Source: Gammaproteobacteria bacterium
Lineage (GTDB): Bacteria > Pseudomonadota > Gammaproteobacteria > Competibacterales > Competibacteraceae
Direction: 5' to 3'
Length of the DNA stretch: 64,000 nt
Assembly: GCA_024235095.1 (NCBI GenBank)
Contig: JACKNC010000001.1
Span: 1,897,501 to 1,961,500, forward strand
Part shown: positions 42,641-52,000 of the stretch, one piece after another
Numbering within the stretch: position 1 is the first letter of the stretch
Layout: every line of letters starts with the position of its first letter
Program-made: the position numbers and the translations under genes
Notes under the pieces: model-generated
What the model saw: only the letters and a program-made list of their open reading frames with translations
Databases searched by the model: none
Told to the model about the DNA's origin: nothing

Positions 42641-42687
42641 CCGCCCTGTCCGGCGAGCGGGAGCAACCCGAACCGCCCACAGGGCGG
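42641..42687 (+). promoter_or_regulatory. Long stem-loop before the TrpB2 gene
   Basis: CCGCCCTGT (42641-42649) pairs perfectly with ACAGGGCGG (42679-42687). The enclosed 29 nt contain another stem (CGGG with CCCG around AGCAA). It is followed by ATGCCTTTTC and ends 20 bases before the ATG at 42708. It could be an attenuator or control ribosome access. The rest of the 212-bp gap holds no other clear feature. Confidence 0.45.
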
Positions 42688-42707
42688 ATGCCTTTTCAGG
42701 AACCGAT

Positions 42708-44072
42708 ATGACTGAATCCGTCAAATACGTACTCGACGAAACCCGAATGCCTAAATTCTGGTACAATCTGGTTGCCGATTTACCTGCGCCGCCGCCGCCA
42801 GTGTTGCATCCCGGCGCTCTGCAACCGATTGGCCCGGATGATCTGGCGCCGCTGTTTCCCATGACGCTGATCCAGCAGGAGGTCGCCAGTGAGCGGGACA
42901 TTGAAATCCCGGAACCGGTGCGCGATATTTACCGGCAGTGGCGGCCCAGTCCGCTGTATCGCGCCCGCCGCCTGGAGAAGGCGCTCGACACTCCGGCAAG
43001 GATTTACTACAAATACGAAGGCGTCAGCCCGGCAGGCAGTCACAAACCCAACACCGCGGTCGCGCAAGCCTTTTACAACAAGGAAGCCGGCATTAAACGG
43101 ATCGCCACAGAAACTGGCGCTGGGCAATGGGGTTCTTCACTGGCGTTCGCCGGAGCCTTGTTCGGCATCGAGGTGCAGGTATTCATGGTGCGGGTTTCCT
43201 ACAATCAGAAACCTTATCGTCGCGCCTTAATGGAAACTTATGGCGCACGTTGCGTCGCTTCTCCGTCCGAGGAAACCGCCTCGGGGCGAGCGATTCTGGC
43301 CCAGCGGCCTGATCATCCCGGCAGCCTGGGCATCGCGATCTCCGAGGCGGTCGAAGTCGCTGCGCAACGCGACGATACCAAATACGCGCTAGGTTCGGTG
43401 CTCAATCACGTTCTGTTACATCAGACGGTGGTGGGTCTAGAAGCCCTGGTGCAACTGGAAATGGCCAATGACTATCCCGATGTGGTCATCGGTTGCACCG
43501 GCGGCGGCTCCAACTTTGCTGGCATTGCCTTCCCGTTTATTGGCGCCGAACTGCGTGGCGGTCGAAAAGCGCGCATCATCGCGATTGAACCGGCGGCCTG
43601 TCCCAGTCTGACTCGTGGTCCATACGCTTACGACTTTGGCGATACTGCGCATCTGACGCCATTAACCAAAATGCATACACTAGGTTCAACGTTCACTCCG
43701 CCTGGTTTTCATGCCGGTGGCCTGCGTTATCACGGCATGGCGCCGCTGGTCAGCCATGTCAAGGAATTGGGGTTGATCGAAGCCCGTGCCTACCATCAAC
43801 TTGGTTGCTTCGAGGCAGGCGTACAGTTCGCACGCGCCGAGGGCATCCTGCCAGCCCCGGAGGCGAATCATGCGGTAAAGGGAGCGATTGACGAAGCTCT
43901 ACGTTGCAAGGAAGAAGGCGTGAGCCGGGCGATTCTGTTCAATCTCTGTGGCCACGGTCATTTCGATATGCAAGCCTATATGGATTACTTTGCTGGTAAT
44001 TTGACCGATCAGAGCTACGATGAGGCTGAACTGGCGATGGCCTTGGCGGGATTGCCGTCGGTAGCGGCGTAA
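42708..44072 (+). CDS. TrpB-like pyridoxal-phosphate enzyme (TrpB2 type)
   Basis: This 454-residue fold-type II PLP enzyme is of the TrpB2 class, longer than the standard TrpB (about 400). The PLP lysine is in EGVSPAGSHKPNTAVAQAFYN (about 102-122), then ETGAGQWGSSLAFAGALFG and the phosphate loop GCTGGGSNFAGIAF. TrpB2 makes tryptophan from indole and serine, or salvages indole without TrpA. No trpA or other trp gene is nearby. AGGAACCGAT precedes the ATG. Confidence 0.9.
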   Translation: MTESVKYVLDETRMPKFWYNLVADLPAPPPPVLHPGALQPIGPDDLAPLFPMTLIQQEVASERDIEIPEPVRDIYRQWRPSPLYRARRLEKALDTPARIYYKYEGVSPAGSHKPNTAVAQAFYNKEAGIKRIATETGAGQWGSSLAFAGALFGIEVQVFMVRVSYNQKPYRRALMETYGARCVASPSEETASGRAILAQRPDHPGSLGIAISEAVEVAAQRDDTKYALGSVLNHVLLHQTVVGLEALVQLEMANDYPDVVIGCTGGGSNFAGIAFPFIGAELRGGRKARIIAIEPAACPSLTRGPYAYDFGDTAHLTPLTKMHTLGSTFTPPGFHAGGLRYHGMAPLVSHVKELGLIEARAYHQLGCFEAGVQFARAEGILPAPEANHAVKGAIDEALRCKEEGVSRAILFNLCGHGHFDMQAYMDYFAGNLTDQSYDEAELAMALAGLPSVAA

Positions 44073-44125
44073 AAAAAGCCGACGGGCGCGGCAGTGGCCG
44101 ATGATGAGCTGCGCCCGCGCCCGTC
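44071..44125 (-). terminator. Intrinsic terminator of the PEP-CTERM-like gene
   Basis: GACGGGCGCG (44081-44090) pairs perfectly with CGCGCCCGTC (44116-44125). On the minus strand the stem is followed by GGCTTTTTTT. It lies between two convergent genes and serves the minus-strand gene at 44143. Confidence 0.8.
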
Positions 44126-44142
44126 TTGCATGGAATTGCGGC

Positions 44143-45045
44143 TTAGCGTATTGCAGAACGACGCCGACGCCAGAACACTACAGGTAGGGTCGAACCCAGC
44201 AACGCCCAAACCGGCGGTTCGTCGATCGTTAGAATATCATCCCGAACCGTGATCACGTCATTGGCGCAGTTCATGGTCCAGCTAATATCCAGATCGGTGT
44301 ATTTGGTGAACGCATCGCCAAAAACGCTCTTGTCAACACTGACTTCGTAGAGCCAATGTGAATCGTTGGCAGGGCCAGGACCAATGTCGAGGGCGCCGGG
44401 CAACTTGGTTACTTTCATCGCCGCTGAACCCACTTTATCCGGCGATTTGGACATGTCCAGCGACGTTACTGCTTCAGTGTTCCAAAATGGGTCTTTCAGC
44501 CAATCATCGTTGGTCGTTTCATACACATCAGTGGTGAATAGGCCGATGTTATCTGGATTACTACTGGAGTTGAAATTATGGGGGGTGCGAATGCCAAAAT
44601 CGTAAATGCCGTTATTCGCGCCGCTCCAGAAATTCAGCGCGAAATCTCCAGCACTATAAGCTCCAGGAGGATTTTGCTTGGTGTTCGGGTTATGGCCAGT
44701 GACCAAGGCAATATAAAGATTATTGGCATCCCAGGTTACATAAAGCGCCTCAGCGTCGTAGGCTTGGCCACCGTAACCAGGATCAACGCGTCCGTTACTA
44801 CCACCGGTGTAGTCCTCAAAGGTATAGTAAATCGTGAGACCATCATGCACGTATTGGCCAAAGCCATTCTTATCGTTTGGATTGCCCTCTGGCGTCCACG
44901 GTTGACGGCCACTGCTATTGGTGAATAATCCCCAGTCTTGCAACTTGCCGTCAGTGATGTTGATATCGCCGGCCATGCTTTCGGCGCTCAGACCAAGCCC
45001 CAGGGCATACGCCATCAACAAGGCTTTGTTCCGGTTCAATTTCAT
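44143..45045 (-). CDS. Secreted protein with PEP-CTERM-like sorting tail
   Basis: The 300-residue protein has a Sec signal (MKLNRNKALLMAYALGLGLS, then AESMAGD). The body is acidic and Gly/Asn/Trp-rich with DAEALYVTWDANNLYIALVTG (about 105-125), a beta-sandwich-like pattern resembling carbohydrate-binding or DOMON-like modules; that is inference. The C-terminus, DEPPVWALLGSTLPVVFW followed by RRRR, has the three-part exosortase sorting signal: an EP-type motif, a hydrophobic helix and a basic end. The motif reads EPP rather than the usual PEP. PrsT at 31197 supports an exosortase in this genome. No exosortase gene is in the window. Confidence 0.75.
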   Translation of the reverse strand: MKLNRNKALLMAYALGLGLSAESMAGDINITDGKLQDWGLFTNSSGRQPWTPEGNPNDKNGFGQYVHDGLTIYYTFEDYTGGSNGRVDPGYGGQAYDAEALYVTWDANNLYIALVTGHNPNTKQNPPGAYSAGDFALNFWSGANNGIYDFGIRTPHNFNSSSNPDNIGLFTTDVYETTNDDWLKDPFWNTEAVTSLDMSKSPDKVGSAAMKVTKLPGALDIGPGPANDSHWLYEVSVDKSVFGDAFTKYTDLDISWTMNCANDVITVRDDILTIDEPPVWALLGSTLPVVFWRRRRSAIR

Positions 45046-45175
45046 TTTGGATGGATCCCAAAGTAGAGATAAATTTTACTAAAATTAAAGCAATTTTTAT
45101 TCCAAAATTATAATATTATGAATTTTATATATAAAACCACAAAATAACTCCTCCTGTAAATTTTCCTGTGATGCT

Positions 45176-46387
45176 CTATGCGTTTGAAACTAACCGCAAG
45201 TTTGACGGATCATTCGCGGCTTCTTGAGGAAACCAGACAGAATCCCATTCATTATTGAGTTCGATCACCTTTAAAATGCCTAAACTTCGACTTCCTGCAG
45301 GACGCCAACTCATCCCTTTTTTCTTCTGACGACGTCCGATAACTTGATCACAGCCTTTCTCGATAGAACCACTTCCGATGGGTTTGCCTGCAATCTGACG
45401 ACTTCGATAATCGATAATTTCATGCTGATGTTTTTCAAGATAATTGATCAGTTCAAGATGCTTTTCTGCATTTTTGGGTTGCACCTGCTCGACTAAGTAA
45501 TTCAAAACCGTGACAACATCACCACGCCAGAGGTGATAGAACATAAACTTTAGATGCTGATTCTTCTCATCCTTATTCAAGGCAATCATACTCATTAAAT
45601 CACGAATTTTTTTACCAAGATGGTACCAATCCAGGATAATCAGCACGGTGATACCAAATACCGCCCAAAGATGCTCACGAATGATTTTTGCGCCATCTGT
45701 AATCGCGATAATCGGCAATGGCTTTTCTTCTTTCCCATAATCTTCAATCACCCGGCTTTTCAGAATATCAGCAACCGGAATGATCGCTTTCCCCTGTCGA
45801 TCAATCGGTGCGGTCAGGTATTCAAGATCGCCGTCTTTATTTTCAAAGAGAATGACGTCACTCGATACGGCAGACGTCTTCTTCGGTGCGGATTTCTCTG
45901 GCACTTCTTCCTTTATAACTGATTGTTTTCTTATACGATTTTCTTTCTGACCACGGACTTGAATGGCATCTTCGAAAATCAGAATTTCCCGACTTTCTGG
46001 GTCGTAAATATCAACATCAGGGTCAATGTTGATGACAGAACCACTCGTCTTCGATAAGGTTTCTTCCACTTGCGCGACGCACGCTTGACTGAGCGCTTGC
46101 GCCTTTTCAACCACCACATGGTGGATTTTTTGGTCACTGAGTTGTCGGAACCCGGTGACCCTCTCTATTAAATCGGATACATCGATATAGCTTAAGCGAT
46201 TGCTATAATAAGCGGAGAATTCTTTTAACCGATCACTCACATAATCTTCCTGAAATTGATCCGTCAAATCAAAGTAGGTTCGATGAGGCAAACTAGGGTA
46301 TTCTCGATCAATAAATCGCTGAAGTCTAAATTCAAAAGGTCCATGAAGCGTCTTAATCTTGATGGGTGTTGTCCCATTGCAAATCAA
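45176..46387 (-). CDS. ISKra4 family transposase
   Basis: This is a 403-residue transposase. The DDE-like core shows IIAITDGAKIIREHLWAVFG (first Asp, about 229-248), then TVLIILDWYHLGKKIRDLMS (second Asp) and the C-terminal GKPIGSGSIEKGCDQVIGRRQKKKGMSWR with the catalytic Glu. The N-terminal third contains DLIERVTGFRQLSDQKIHH, a likely DNA-binding segment. It overlaps the upstream 70-codon ORF by four bases (ATGA). The reading frame is complete. Confidence 0.88.
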   Translation of the reverse strand: MICNGTTPIKIKTLHGPFEFRLQRFIDREYPSLPHRTYFDLTDQFQEDYVSDRLKEFSAYYSNRLSYIDVSDLIERVTGFRQLSDQKIHHVVVEKAQALSQACVAQVEETLSKTSGSVINIDPDVDIYDPESREILIFEDAIQVRGQKENRIRKQSVIKEEVPEKSAPKKTSAVSSDVILFENKDGDLEYLTAPIDRQGKAIIPVADILKSRVIEDYGKEEKPLPIIAITDGAKIIREHLWAVFGITVLIILDWYHLGKKIRDLMSMIALNKDEKNQHLKFMFYHLWRGDVVTVLNYLVEQVQPKNAEKHLELINYLEKHQHEIIDYRSRQIAGKPIGSGSIEKGCDQVIGRRQKKKGMSWRPAGSRSLGILKVIELNNEWDSVWFPQEAANDPSNLRLVSNA

Positions 46388-46596
46388 GTCTTTTTTTTAT
46401 CCTGAATAAAGATGTTTTGAGCCGCTTCTAACAAATCAGCCTGAAGATCCGGTAGTGCATTTTTCTTAAATTCTTCAACTGCACCTTCAATACAATGCAA
46501 GCTTTGATTTCTCCAATCCAAAGAATATGTTCGTGTGGATCGATGATCAATAATACGACCTTCATCATCACGAAGAATCAATTCAACGGTCGGCAT
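46384..46596 (-). CDS. Small ORF of the ISKra4-type element
   Basis: This 70-residue protein starts at ATG 46596 after TGGAGAAGCGCC. It begins MPTVELILRDDEGRIIDHRS and ends FIQDKKKT. It precedes and overlaps the transposase gene, as in other two-ORF elements of this kind, and may assist transposition or its control. An in-frame extension to 46755 begins with TTG and has no clear ribosome binding site, although its sequence (PIRALIDFEKGRNPWKAADR) does not look random. Confidence 0.75.
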   Translation of the reverse strand: MPTVELILRDDEGRIIDHRSTRTYSLDWRNQSLHCIEGAVEEFKKNALPDLQADLLEAAQNIFIQDKKKT

Positions 46597-46836
46597 GGCG
46601 CTTCTCCAGATCAAAGAGGAGGCGTGGTTTTTTACAGAATTTCTGGACGCATCCTCAGCCGCCGCCCGATCGGCAGCCTTCCATGGATTTCGCCCTTTTT
46701 CAAAATCAATCAATGCCCTAATAGGCCGGCTCCAAAAGAGTTCTTGAAAAAGCAAAAAGTTAGATATCAGTATACCCTATGGTTTGTCTATCACAGGAAA
46801 ATTTACAGGACCAAATAACTTGCGCCAAAACACCTT

Positions 46837-47012
46837 GTGTAAAAAAATTCTGATGTTTAAATCAATGTCTTTCTGGATTTTAGTTTGTTAAGATTATGAA
46901 AAAATGATATTTTTTTAAAAAAATTCTCGAAACAACCTGAGTGCTTGATTGCCCTGAGTGTAAAAAATCCTGACATGCCTTGTCACTCAAGCAGCTGAAT
47001 TTTTTACATCGG
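46837..47012. repeat. Three related AT-rich repeats in the gap before the GGDEF gene
   Basis: TGTAAAAAAATTCTGATG (about 46838-46855), TGTAAAAAATCCTGACATG (about 46959-46977) and an inverted copy, GCTGAATTTTTTACATC (about 46994-47010), share a TGTAAAAAAttCTGA core. They fill most of the 335-bp gap 46821-47155, which holds no ORF. They may be operator sites or remnants of terminal repeats of a lost element. Confidence 0.5.
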
Positions 47013-47155
47013 GTCAATATGGACCGATTGGAAGCGCCCGGTGTCAGGAACTATCCTTCATGGAGAGTCGCCAGGGGATATTCTGCTTAGTTTTGCCGGG
47101 AGCCAATTTAAGCGATACTTGCTTTACATTTCCAACTTCCTGATGTGGGGCGCTT

Positions 47156-48271
<1,116 letters not shown>

Positions 48272-48310
48272 AGGCGTTTTGCGTCGAATTTTTAAGCTGG
48301 AGAAATCCGC

Positions 48311-48862
48311 GTGAAAGATGACAATGCCCAGCTCAAGCAACGCATTGCTGCCCTCGAAAAGGAAATGGCCATGCTAAAACAACGCGGTTATGGTTATCGT
48401 GGCATTCGTGGCATTCGCAAGCGTTCGGTAACAATGTTTTGGGGTCTGCCTTTTTACGATATCGCTATGGGACCCGACCTGGAGAAGGGCGAATTGCGCG
48501 GCCATGCCCGGGGCATTATCGCCATCGGCGATTTCGCTACAGGAGTGTTAGCGATCGGCGGCATTGCCCGGGGCGGGATCGCGATCGGCGGATTGGCATT
48601 GGGCTTATTATTCGGGATAGGTGGCCTTGCTACCGGGTTGCTGGCGATTGGCGGACTGGCCATTGGCGGCATTGCGGTCGGTGGCGGCGCACTGGGAGGC
48701 ATCGCCATTGGCGGCGGCGCAGTTGGTTATTATGGCGTGGGCGGCAGCGCTTTCGGCGCGCATGTTATCGACGGACTGCGACAAGATCCGGAAGTTCTGC
48801 GCCTCTTTAACGAATGGCTGCCATTTCTCCAGGACACACTCGGCCCTCGCCGGGGCGGTTGA
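48311..48862 (+). CDS. Glycine-rich repeat membrane protein with coiled-coil N-terminus
   Basis: This is a 183-residue protein. Residues 3-24 form a coiled coil (DNAQLKQRIAALEKEMAMLK), followed by a basic patch and FWGLPFYDIAMGPDLEKGELRGHARG. From about 67 to 150 it is a run of six- to eight-residue repeats of the type IAIGG-LA-G (AIGDFATGVLAIGG, ARGGIAIGGLALG and so on), forming an almost uncharged hydrophobic block. The tail (about 155-183) is soluble. The function is unknown to me. It lies 39 bp after the diguanylate cyclase and may be co-transcribed. Confidence 0.8.
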   Translation: MKDDNAQLKQRIAALEKEMAMLKQRGYGYRGIRGIRKRSVTMFWGLPFYDIAMGPDLEKGELRGHARGIIAIGDFATGVLAIGGIARGGIAIGGLALGLLFGIGGLATGLLAIGGLAIGGIAVGGGALGGIAIGGGAVGYYGVGGSAFGAHVIDGLRQDPEVLRLFNEWLPFLQDTLGPRRGG

Positions 48863-48878
48863 AATCGCGTTCTCTGGC

Positions 48879-49430
48879 CTAAGTACGCCGCAGCAACACG
48901 TAAACTGCGCCCGTTCCTCCATCTACCGCACGCGCCGAGCAAAACGCCAGTATGTCATCGCGCTGGCGCAACCAGTGATTGACCTTTTGCTTGAGGATCG
49001 GCCCCCGGTGACGGGAACCCTTGCCTTTGCCATGAATAATCCGCACGCAGGAAATGTCCTCGCGGCGGACGTCATGCAAGAAAATCGTGAGCGCCTGCTT
49101 GGCCGCCGCGACGCTCATGCCATGCAAGTCCAGCGCCGCTCCAACCTGAAAATGCCCGCGCCGCAACTTACGTAATACGGCTTGTTGCACCCCCTCGCGG
49201 CGGTAATACAATTCCTCGCCGGTCTCCAGATCCGCAGGTTCGAAATAATCGGAGATCATGTCAGCCAGGACCTGTTGTTCGTCCGCTTCGCTGAAGTGGG
49301 GAATCGGCGCGGGATGCATCGGAACAGGGTCAATCCGGTCGCAACGCACTGGCTTGACCGTCCCGACCGTCTGCCGGAACAGTTCCCGATCTCTGGGATC
49401 GACGGTCAATGGCGGGTCGGTTCGGGCCAC
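48879..49430 (-). CDS. Smr-domain protein, SmrA-like endonuclease
   Basis: This 183-residue protein has an N-terminal segment like the SmrA family and a C-terminal Smr domain (about 98-183) with the marks LDLHGMSVAAAKQAL, RIIHGKGKGSRHRGPILKQKV and GGTGAVYVLLRR. Smr domains in this subfamily nick DNA or RNA. The stop lies 6 bases after the PAN-domain gene in the opposite order, so the two minus-strand genes are close (7 bp) and the PAN gene is upstream. Confidence 0.87.
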   Translation of the reverse strand: MARTDPPLTVDPRDRELFRQTVGTVKPVRCDRIDPVPMHPAPIPHFSEADEQQVLADMISDYFEPADLETGEELYYRREGVQQAVLRKLRRGHFQVGAALDLHGMSVAAAKQALTIFLHDVRREDISCVRIIHGKGKGSRHRGPILKQKVNHWLRQRDDILAFCSARAVDGGTGAVYVLLRRT

Positions 49431-49436
49431 AGTGGA

Positions 49437-49751
49437 TCAGTAGCGGCGATAGCGCCATGACTTGACTCCGGACACGCAACACCGGTCGCGGCGCGCGCGC
49501 GGGACCGCGTTTTTCAAAAGGCAACGCGGTCGTGCGCCGTACAGCGTATAGGGTTTGACATACGTCCAGGACCGGCAGTGACGATCATTCAAACAAGCGC
49601 GCTGACATATATCGGGCGCGGCTACGCGCAAATTAAACGAGCGATAGGTAGCCCCGGGACGAATCGTGTTCCATTGCATGGCTTGCGCCTGCATTTGCAC
49701 TCCGAACGCCATAACCAGTCCCGCAGTGGCTAGCATCAGGCTTTTCTTCAT
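49437..49751 (-). CDS. Secreted PAN/Apple-domain protein
   Basis: The 104-residue protein has a signal peptide (MKKSLMLATAGLVMAFGVQM, then QAQA). The mature part carries a PAN_4-like module: PGATYRSFNLRVAAPDICQRAC, LNDRHCRSWTYVKP, CLLKNAVP and CCVSGVKSW, with six cysteines. PAN modules bind proteins or sugars. ATG 49751 follows GAGGTGCTCACC; an ATG nine bases upstream is less likely. Confidence 0.8.
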   Translation of the reverse strand: MKKSLMLATAGLVMAFGVQMQAQAMQWNTIRPGATYRSFNLRVAAPDICQRACLNDRHCRSWTYVKPYTLYGARPRCLLKNAVPRARRDRCCVSGVKSWRYRRY

Positions 49752-49839
49752 GGTGAGCACCTCGTCGTGGATTCATCGATTAAAAGATAGGATGAAAATT
49801 AACGCGGTCGCAGTGAATACGGCCTGAATCGCCCTGGTT

Positions 49840-51132
49840 TCAGTTTTTGACGATTTCAACCGCAGGTTCTCCAGCCTGCTTATCCTGGTCCGGCTCCATC
49901 CACGCGCGAAACCGGGTCAACAACCAGAGACCGGGAAGCGCAGTCAGGGTACAGAACCAGAAAAACCCTTCCCAGCCGAACAACTCGGCCAGATAACCAG
50001 TAGGCGCGGACAGAATCACCCGGGGAATGCCCATCAGGCTGGAGAGCAGGGCGTATTGAGTCGCGGTGAATTTTTTGTTGGTCAGACTGGCCATGAACGC
50101 AATGTAGGCGCTGGTGCCCATGCCGCCCGCCAGGTTTTCACCAGTGATGACCAGCGCCAGCGCCGGAACGCTGTGGCCCACCTGAGCCAGAACCACAAAG
50201 CCAAGAATGGTGATCATTTGCAACAGGCCAAAACGCCACAGCGACCGGTAGATCCCCCAGCGCAGGATGAGCATCCCACCGATCAAGCCGCCGATCACCG
50301 TCGCCCAGAAGCCGAACAATTTGACCACTGCACCGATTTCGGTCTTGCTGAACCCGAGATCCAGGTAAAACGGCGTAGTGATATAAGTCGCCATGGTATC
50401 GCCGATCTTGTAGAGCAGAATGAACAGCAGAATCCACACGGCGTTCCGGCGGGAGAAATATTCCAGGAACGGTTGCACGACGGCTTCGTACAAAGTTTTC
50501 GGCGTCCCAACCGCTACATCTGGCTCGCGGGCGAATAAGGTCGTGACGATACCCGCCAGCATGGCGACGGCCATCAGGAAATAAACCCAGACAAAGGGGA
50601 TGAAATCGGCCAGAATCAGTCCGCCGCCGGAAGCCAGTAGCATTCCTACGCGGTAACCGTTGACATAGAACGAAGCGCCCAGGCCCTGTTCGTCGTCGGC
50701 CAGGGACTCGCGACGGTAAGCGTCAATAACGATGTCCTGCGAGGCCGAGAAAAAGGTGACGAGCAAGGCGGCGATTGCGACGCCGAATGGACTGACGCTG
50801 GGATTCGCCAGACCGAGACTGGCAATGGCCAGGGTTAGCAGGAGTTGAATGAGCAGCAACCAACCGCGCCGGCGACCCAGAAACGTGGATAGCGTATAGC
50901 GATCCAGGATAGGCGCCCAGACAAATTTGAGCGTATAGGGCAGGCCAACCAGGGCGAACAGGCCGATCATACCCAGATCGACGCCGGCTTCGGCCATCCA
51001 GGCTTGCAAGACTGAACCGGTCAACAGCAACGGCAGGCCCGAGGAAAAGCCCATCAACAGGGCGACCAGCATCCGGCCGCTGAAGAAGATGCGCAGGATG
51101 TCACGGCGGGAGCGGTCAGTAGCTATAGTCAT
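49840..51132 (-). CDS. ampG: AmpG-type muropeptide permease (MFS)
   Basis: This 430-residue transporter has about 12 transmembrane helices. MGFSSGLPLLLTGSVLQAWM near the start, VWAPILDRY and GRRRGWLLLIQLLL are AmpG-family marks. It imports anhydro-muropeptides from peptidoglycan turnover for recycling and can affect AmpC induction. Its start overlaps the end of xthA by 17 bp, so the two are co-transcribed. Confidence 0.9.
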   Translation of the reverse strand: MTIATDRSRRDILRIFFSGRMLVALLMGFSSGLPLLLTGSVLQAWMAEAGVDLGMIGLFALVGLPYTLKFVWAPILDRYTLSTFLGRRRGWLLLIQLLLTLAIASLGLANPSVSPFGVAIAALLVTFFSASQDIVIDAYRRESLADDEQGLGASFYVNGYRVGMLLASGGGLILADFIPFVWVYFLMAVAMLAGIVTTLFAREPDVAVGTPKTLYEAVVQPFLEYFSRRNAVWILLFILLYKIGDTMATYITTPFYLDLGFSKTEIGAVVKLFGFWATVIGGLIGGMLILRWGIYRSLWRFGLLQMITILGFVVLAQVGHSVPALALVITGENLAGGMGTSAYIAFMASLTNKKFTATQYALLSSLMGIPRVILSAPTGYLAELFGWEGFFWFCTLTALPGLWLLTRFRAWMEPDQDKQAGEPAVEIVKN

Positions 51133-51889
51133 AATCCATCATCAACGGCGCGTGATCGGAAAAGCGTTCTTCCCGGTAGATAGCCGCAGCGCGGACCCGA
51201 TCTGCTAAATCAGGGGTGATTACCTGGTAGTCAATCCGCCAACCGATGTTCTTGGCCCAGGCTTGGCCGCGATTCGACCACCAGGTGTATTGATCAGGGT
51301 GTGGATTGACCACCCGGAAGGCGTCCACCCAGCCGAACGGTCCGAACAATTCATCCAACCAAGCTCGCTCTTCGGGCAAAAAACCGGAATGGTCGCGATT
51401 CGCTCGCCAGTTTTTCAGGTCGATCTCCTTATGGGCAATATTCCAGTCACCGCACAGGATAAACTCCCGGCCACTGGCGCGCATCGCCTGCAATGGTTCG
51501 ACCAAGCGCTCCAGAAAGTCGAATTTCACCGTTTGTCGTTCCGAACCGGACGTACCCGATGGCAAATACAGTGATACTACACTGAGATTCCCAAATTGCG
51601 CCTCCAACCAGCGACCCTCCGTGTCACATTCCGGCCAGCCCAGGCCGGTGCGTACTTCATCCGGTTCGCGGCGCGTGTACAACGCCACTCCGCTGTAGCC
51701 TTTGCGCACGGCATCTTGATAATGGCAATGATAACCACGCGGACAAAAAGGATCGGACGGTAGCTGGTGAATCTGCGCTTTGGTTTCCTGAACACAGACG
51801 ATGTCGGCGTTCTGTTCGGCTAACCAAGTGAAGAAACCTTTACGGGCGGCGGAGCGGATGCCATTGGCATTGAAGGTAATGACACGCAT
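51116..51889 (-). CDS. xthA: Exodeoxyribonuclease III
   Basis: This 257-residue AP endonuclease/3' exonuclease of the exonuclease III family has FNANGIRSAARKGFF with the metal-contact Asn, CVQETKA with catalytic Glu (about 35), YSGVALYTR, LCGDWNIAHKEIDLKN with Asp/Asn, and the C-terminal SDHAPLMMDY His. It repairs abasic sites. GGAGTAG-like residues are not strong before the start; ATG 51889 gives the standard N-terminus MRVITFNANGIR. Confidence 0.94.
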   Translation of the reverse strand: MRVITFNANGIRSAARKGFFTWLAEQNADIVCVQETKAQIHQLPSDPFCPRGYHCHYQDAVRKGYSGVALYTRREPDEVRTGLGWPECDTEGRWLEAQFGNLSVVSLYLPSGTSGSERQTVKFDFLERLVEPLQAMRASGREFILCGDWNIAHKEIDLKNWRANRDHSGFLPEERAWLDELFGPFGWVDAFRVVNPHPDQYTWWSNRGQAWAKNIGWRIDYQVITPDLADRVRAAAIYREERFSDHAPLMMDYDYSY

Positions 51890-51945
51890 GACAGGAGTAG
51901 ACGGCTGGCGATGAGATACAAGACTGATGTGGCTGTAATGTCACT

Positions 51946-51984
51946 GAAAATATAGAAAATCCCCCTCTCCTACGGGGAGAAGGG
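51946..51984 (-). terminator. Terminator of the pyruvate dehydrogenase operon
   Basis: On the minus strand CCCCTTCTCC pairs with GGAGAGGGG (one bulge) and is followed by GATTTTCTATATTTT. It begins 17 bases after the aceF stop. Confidence 0.75.
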
Positions 51985-52000
51985 GCGCAGTCAGGGACGC

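Larger units (their letters stand above)
45150..46812 (-). mobile_element. ISKra4-type insertion sequence with 8-bp target duplication
   Basis: Inverted repeats of 21 bp (TCCTGTAAATTTTCCTGTGAT at 45152-45172 and its exact complement at 46790-46810) bound the element, with a two-base CC outside each. AAATAACT flanks both sides (45142-45149 and 46813-46820). The 1663-bp element holds a transposase and a small overlapping ORF. Its coding DNA is visibly richer in A and T than neighbouring genes. It sits about 100 bp upstream of the PEP-CTERM-like gene. Confidence 0.9.
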
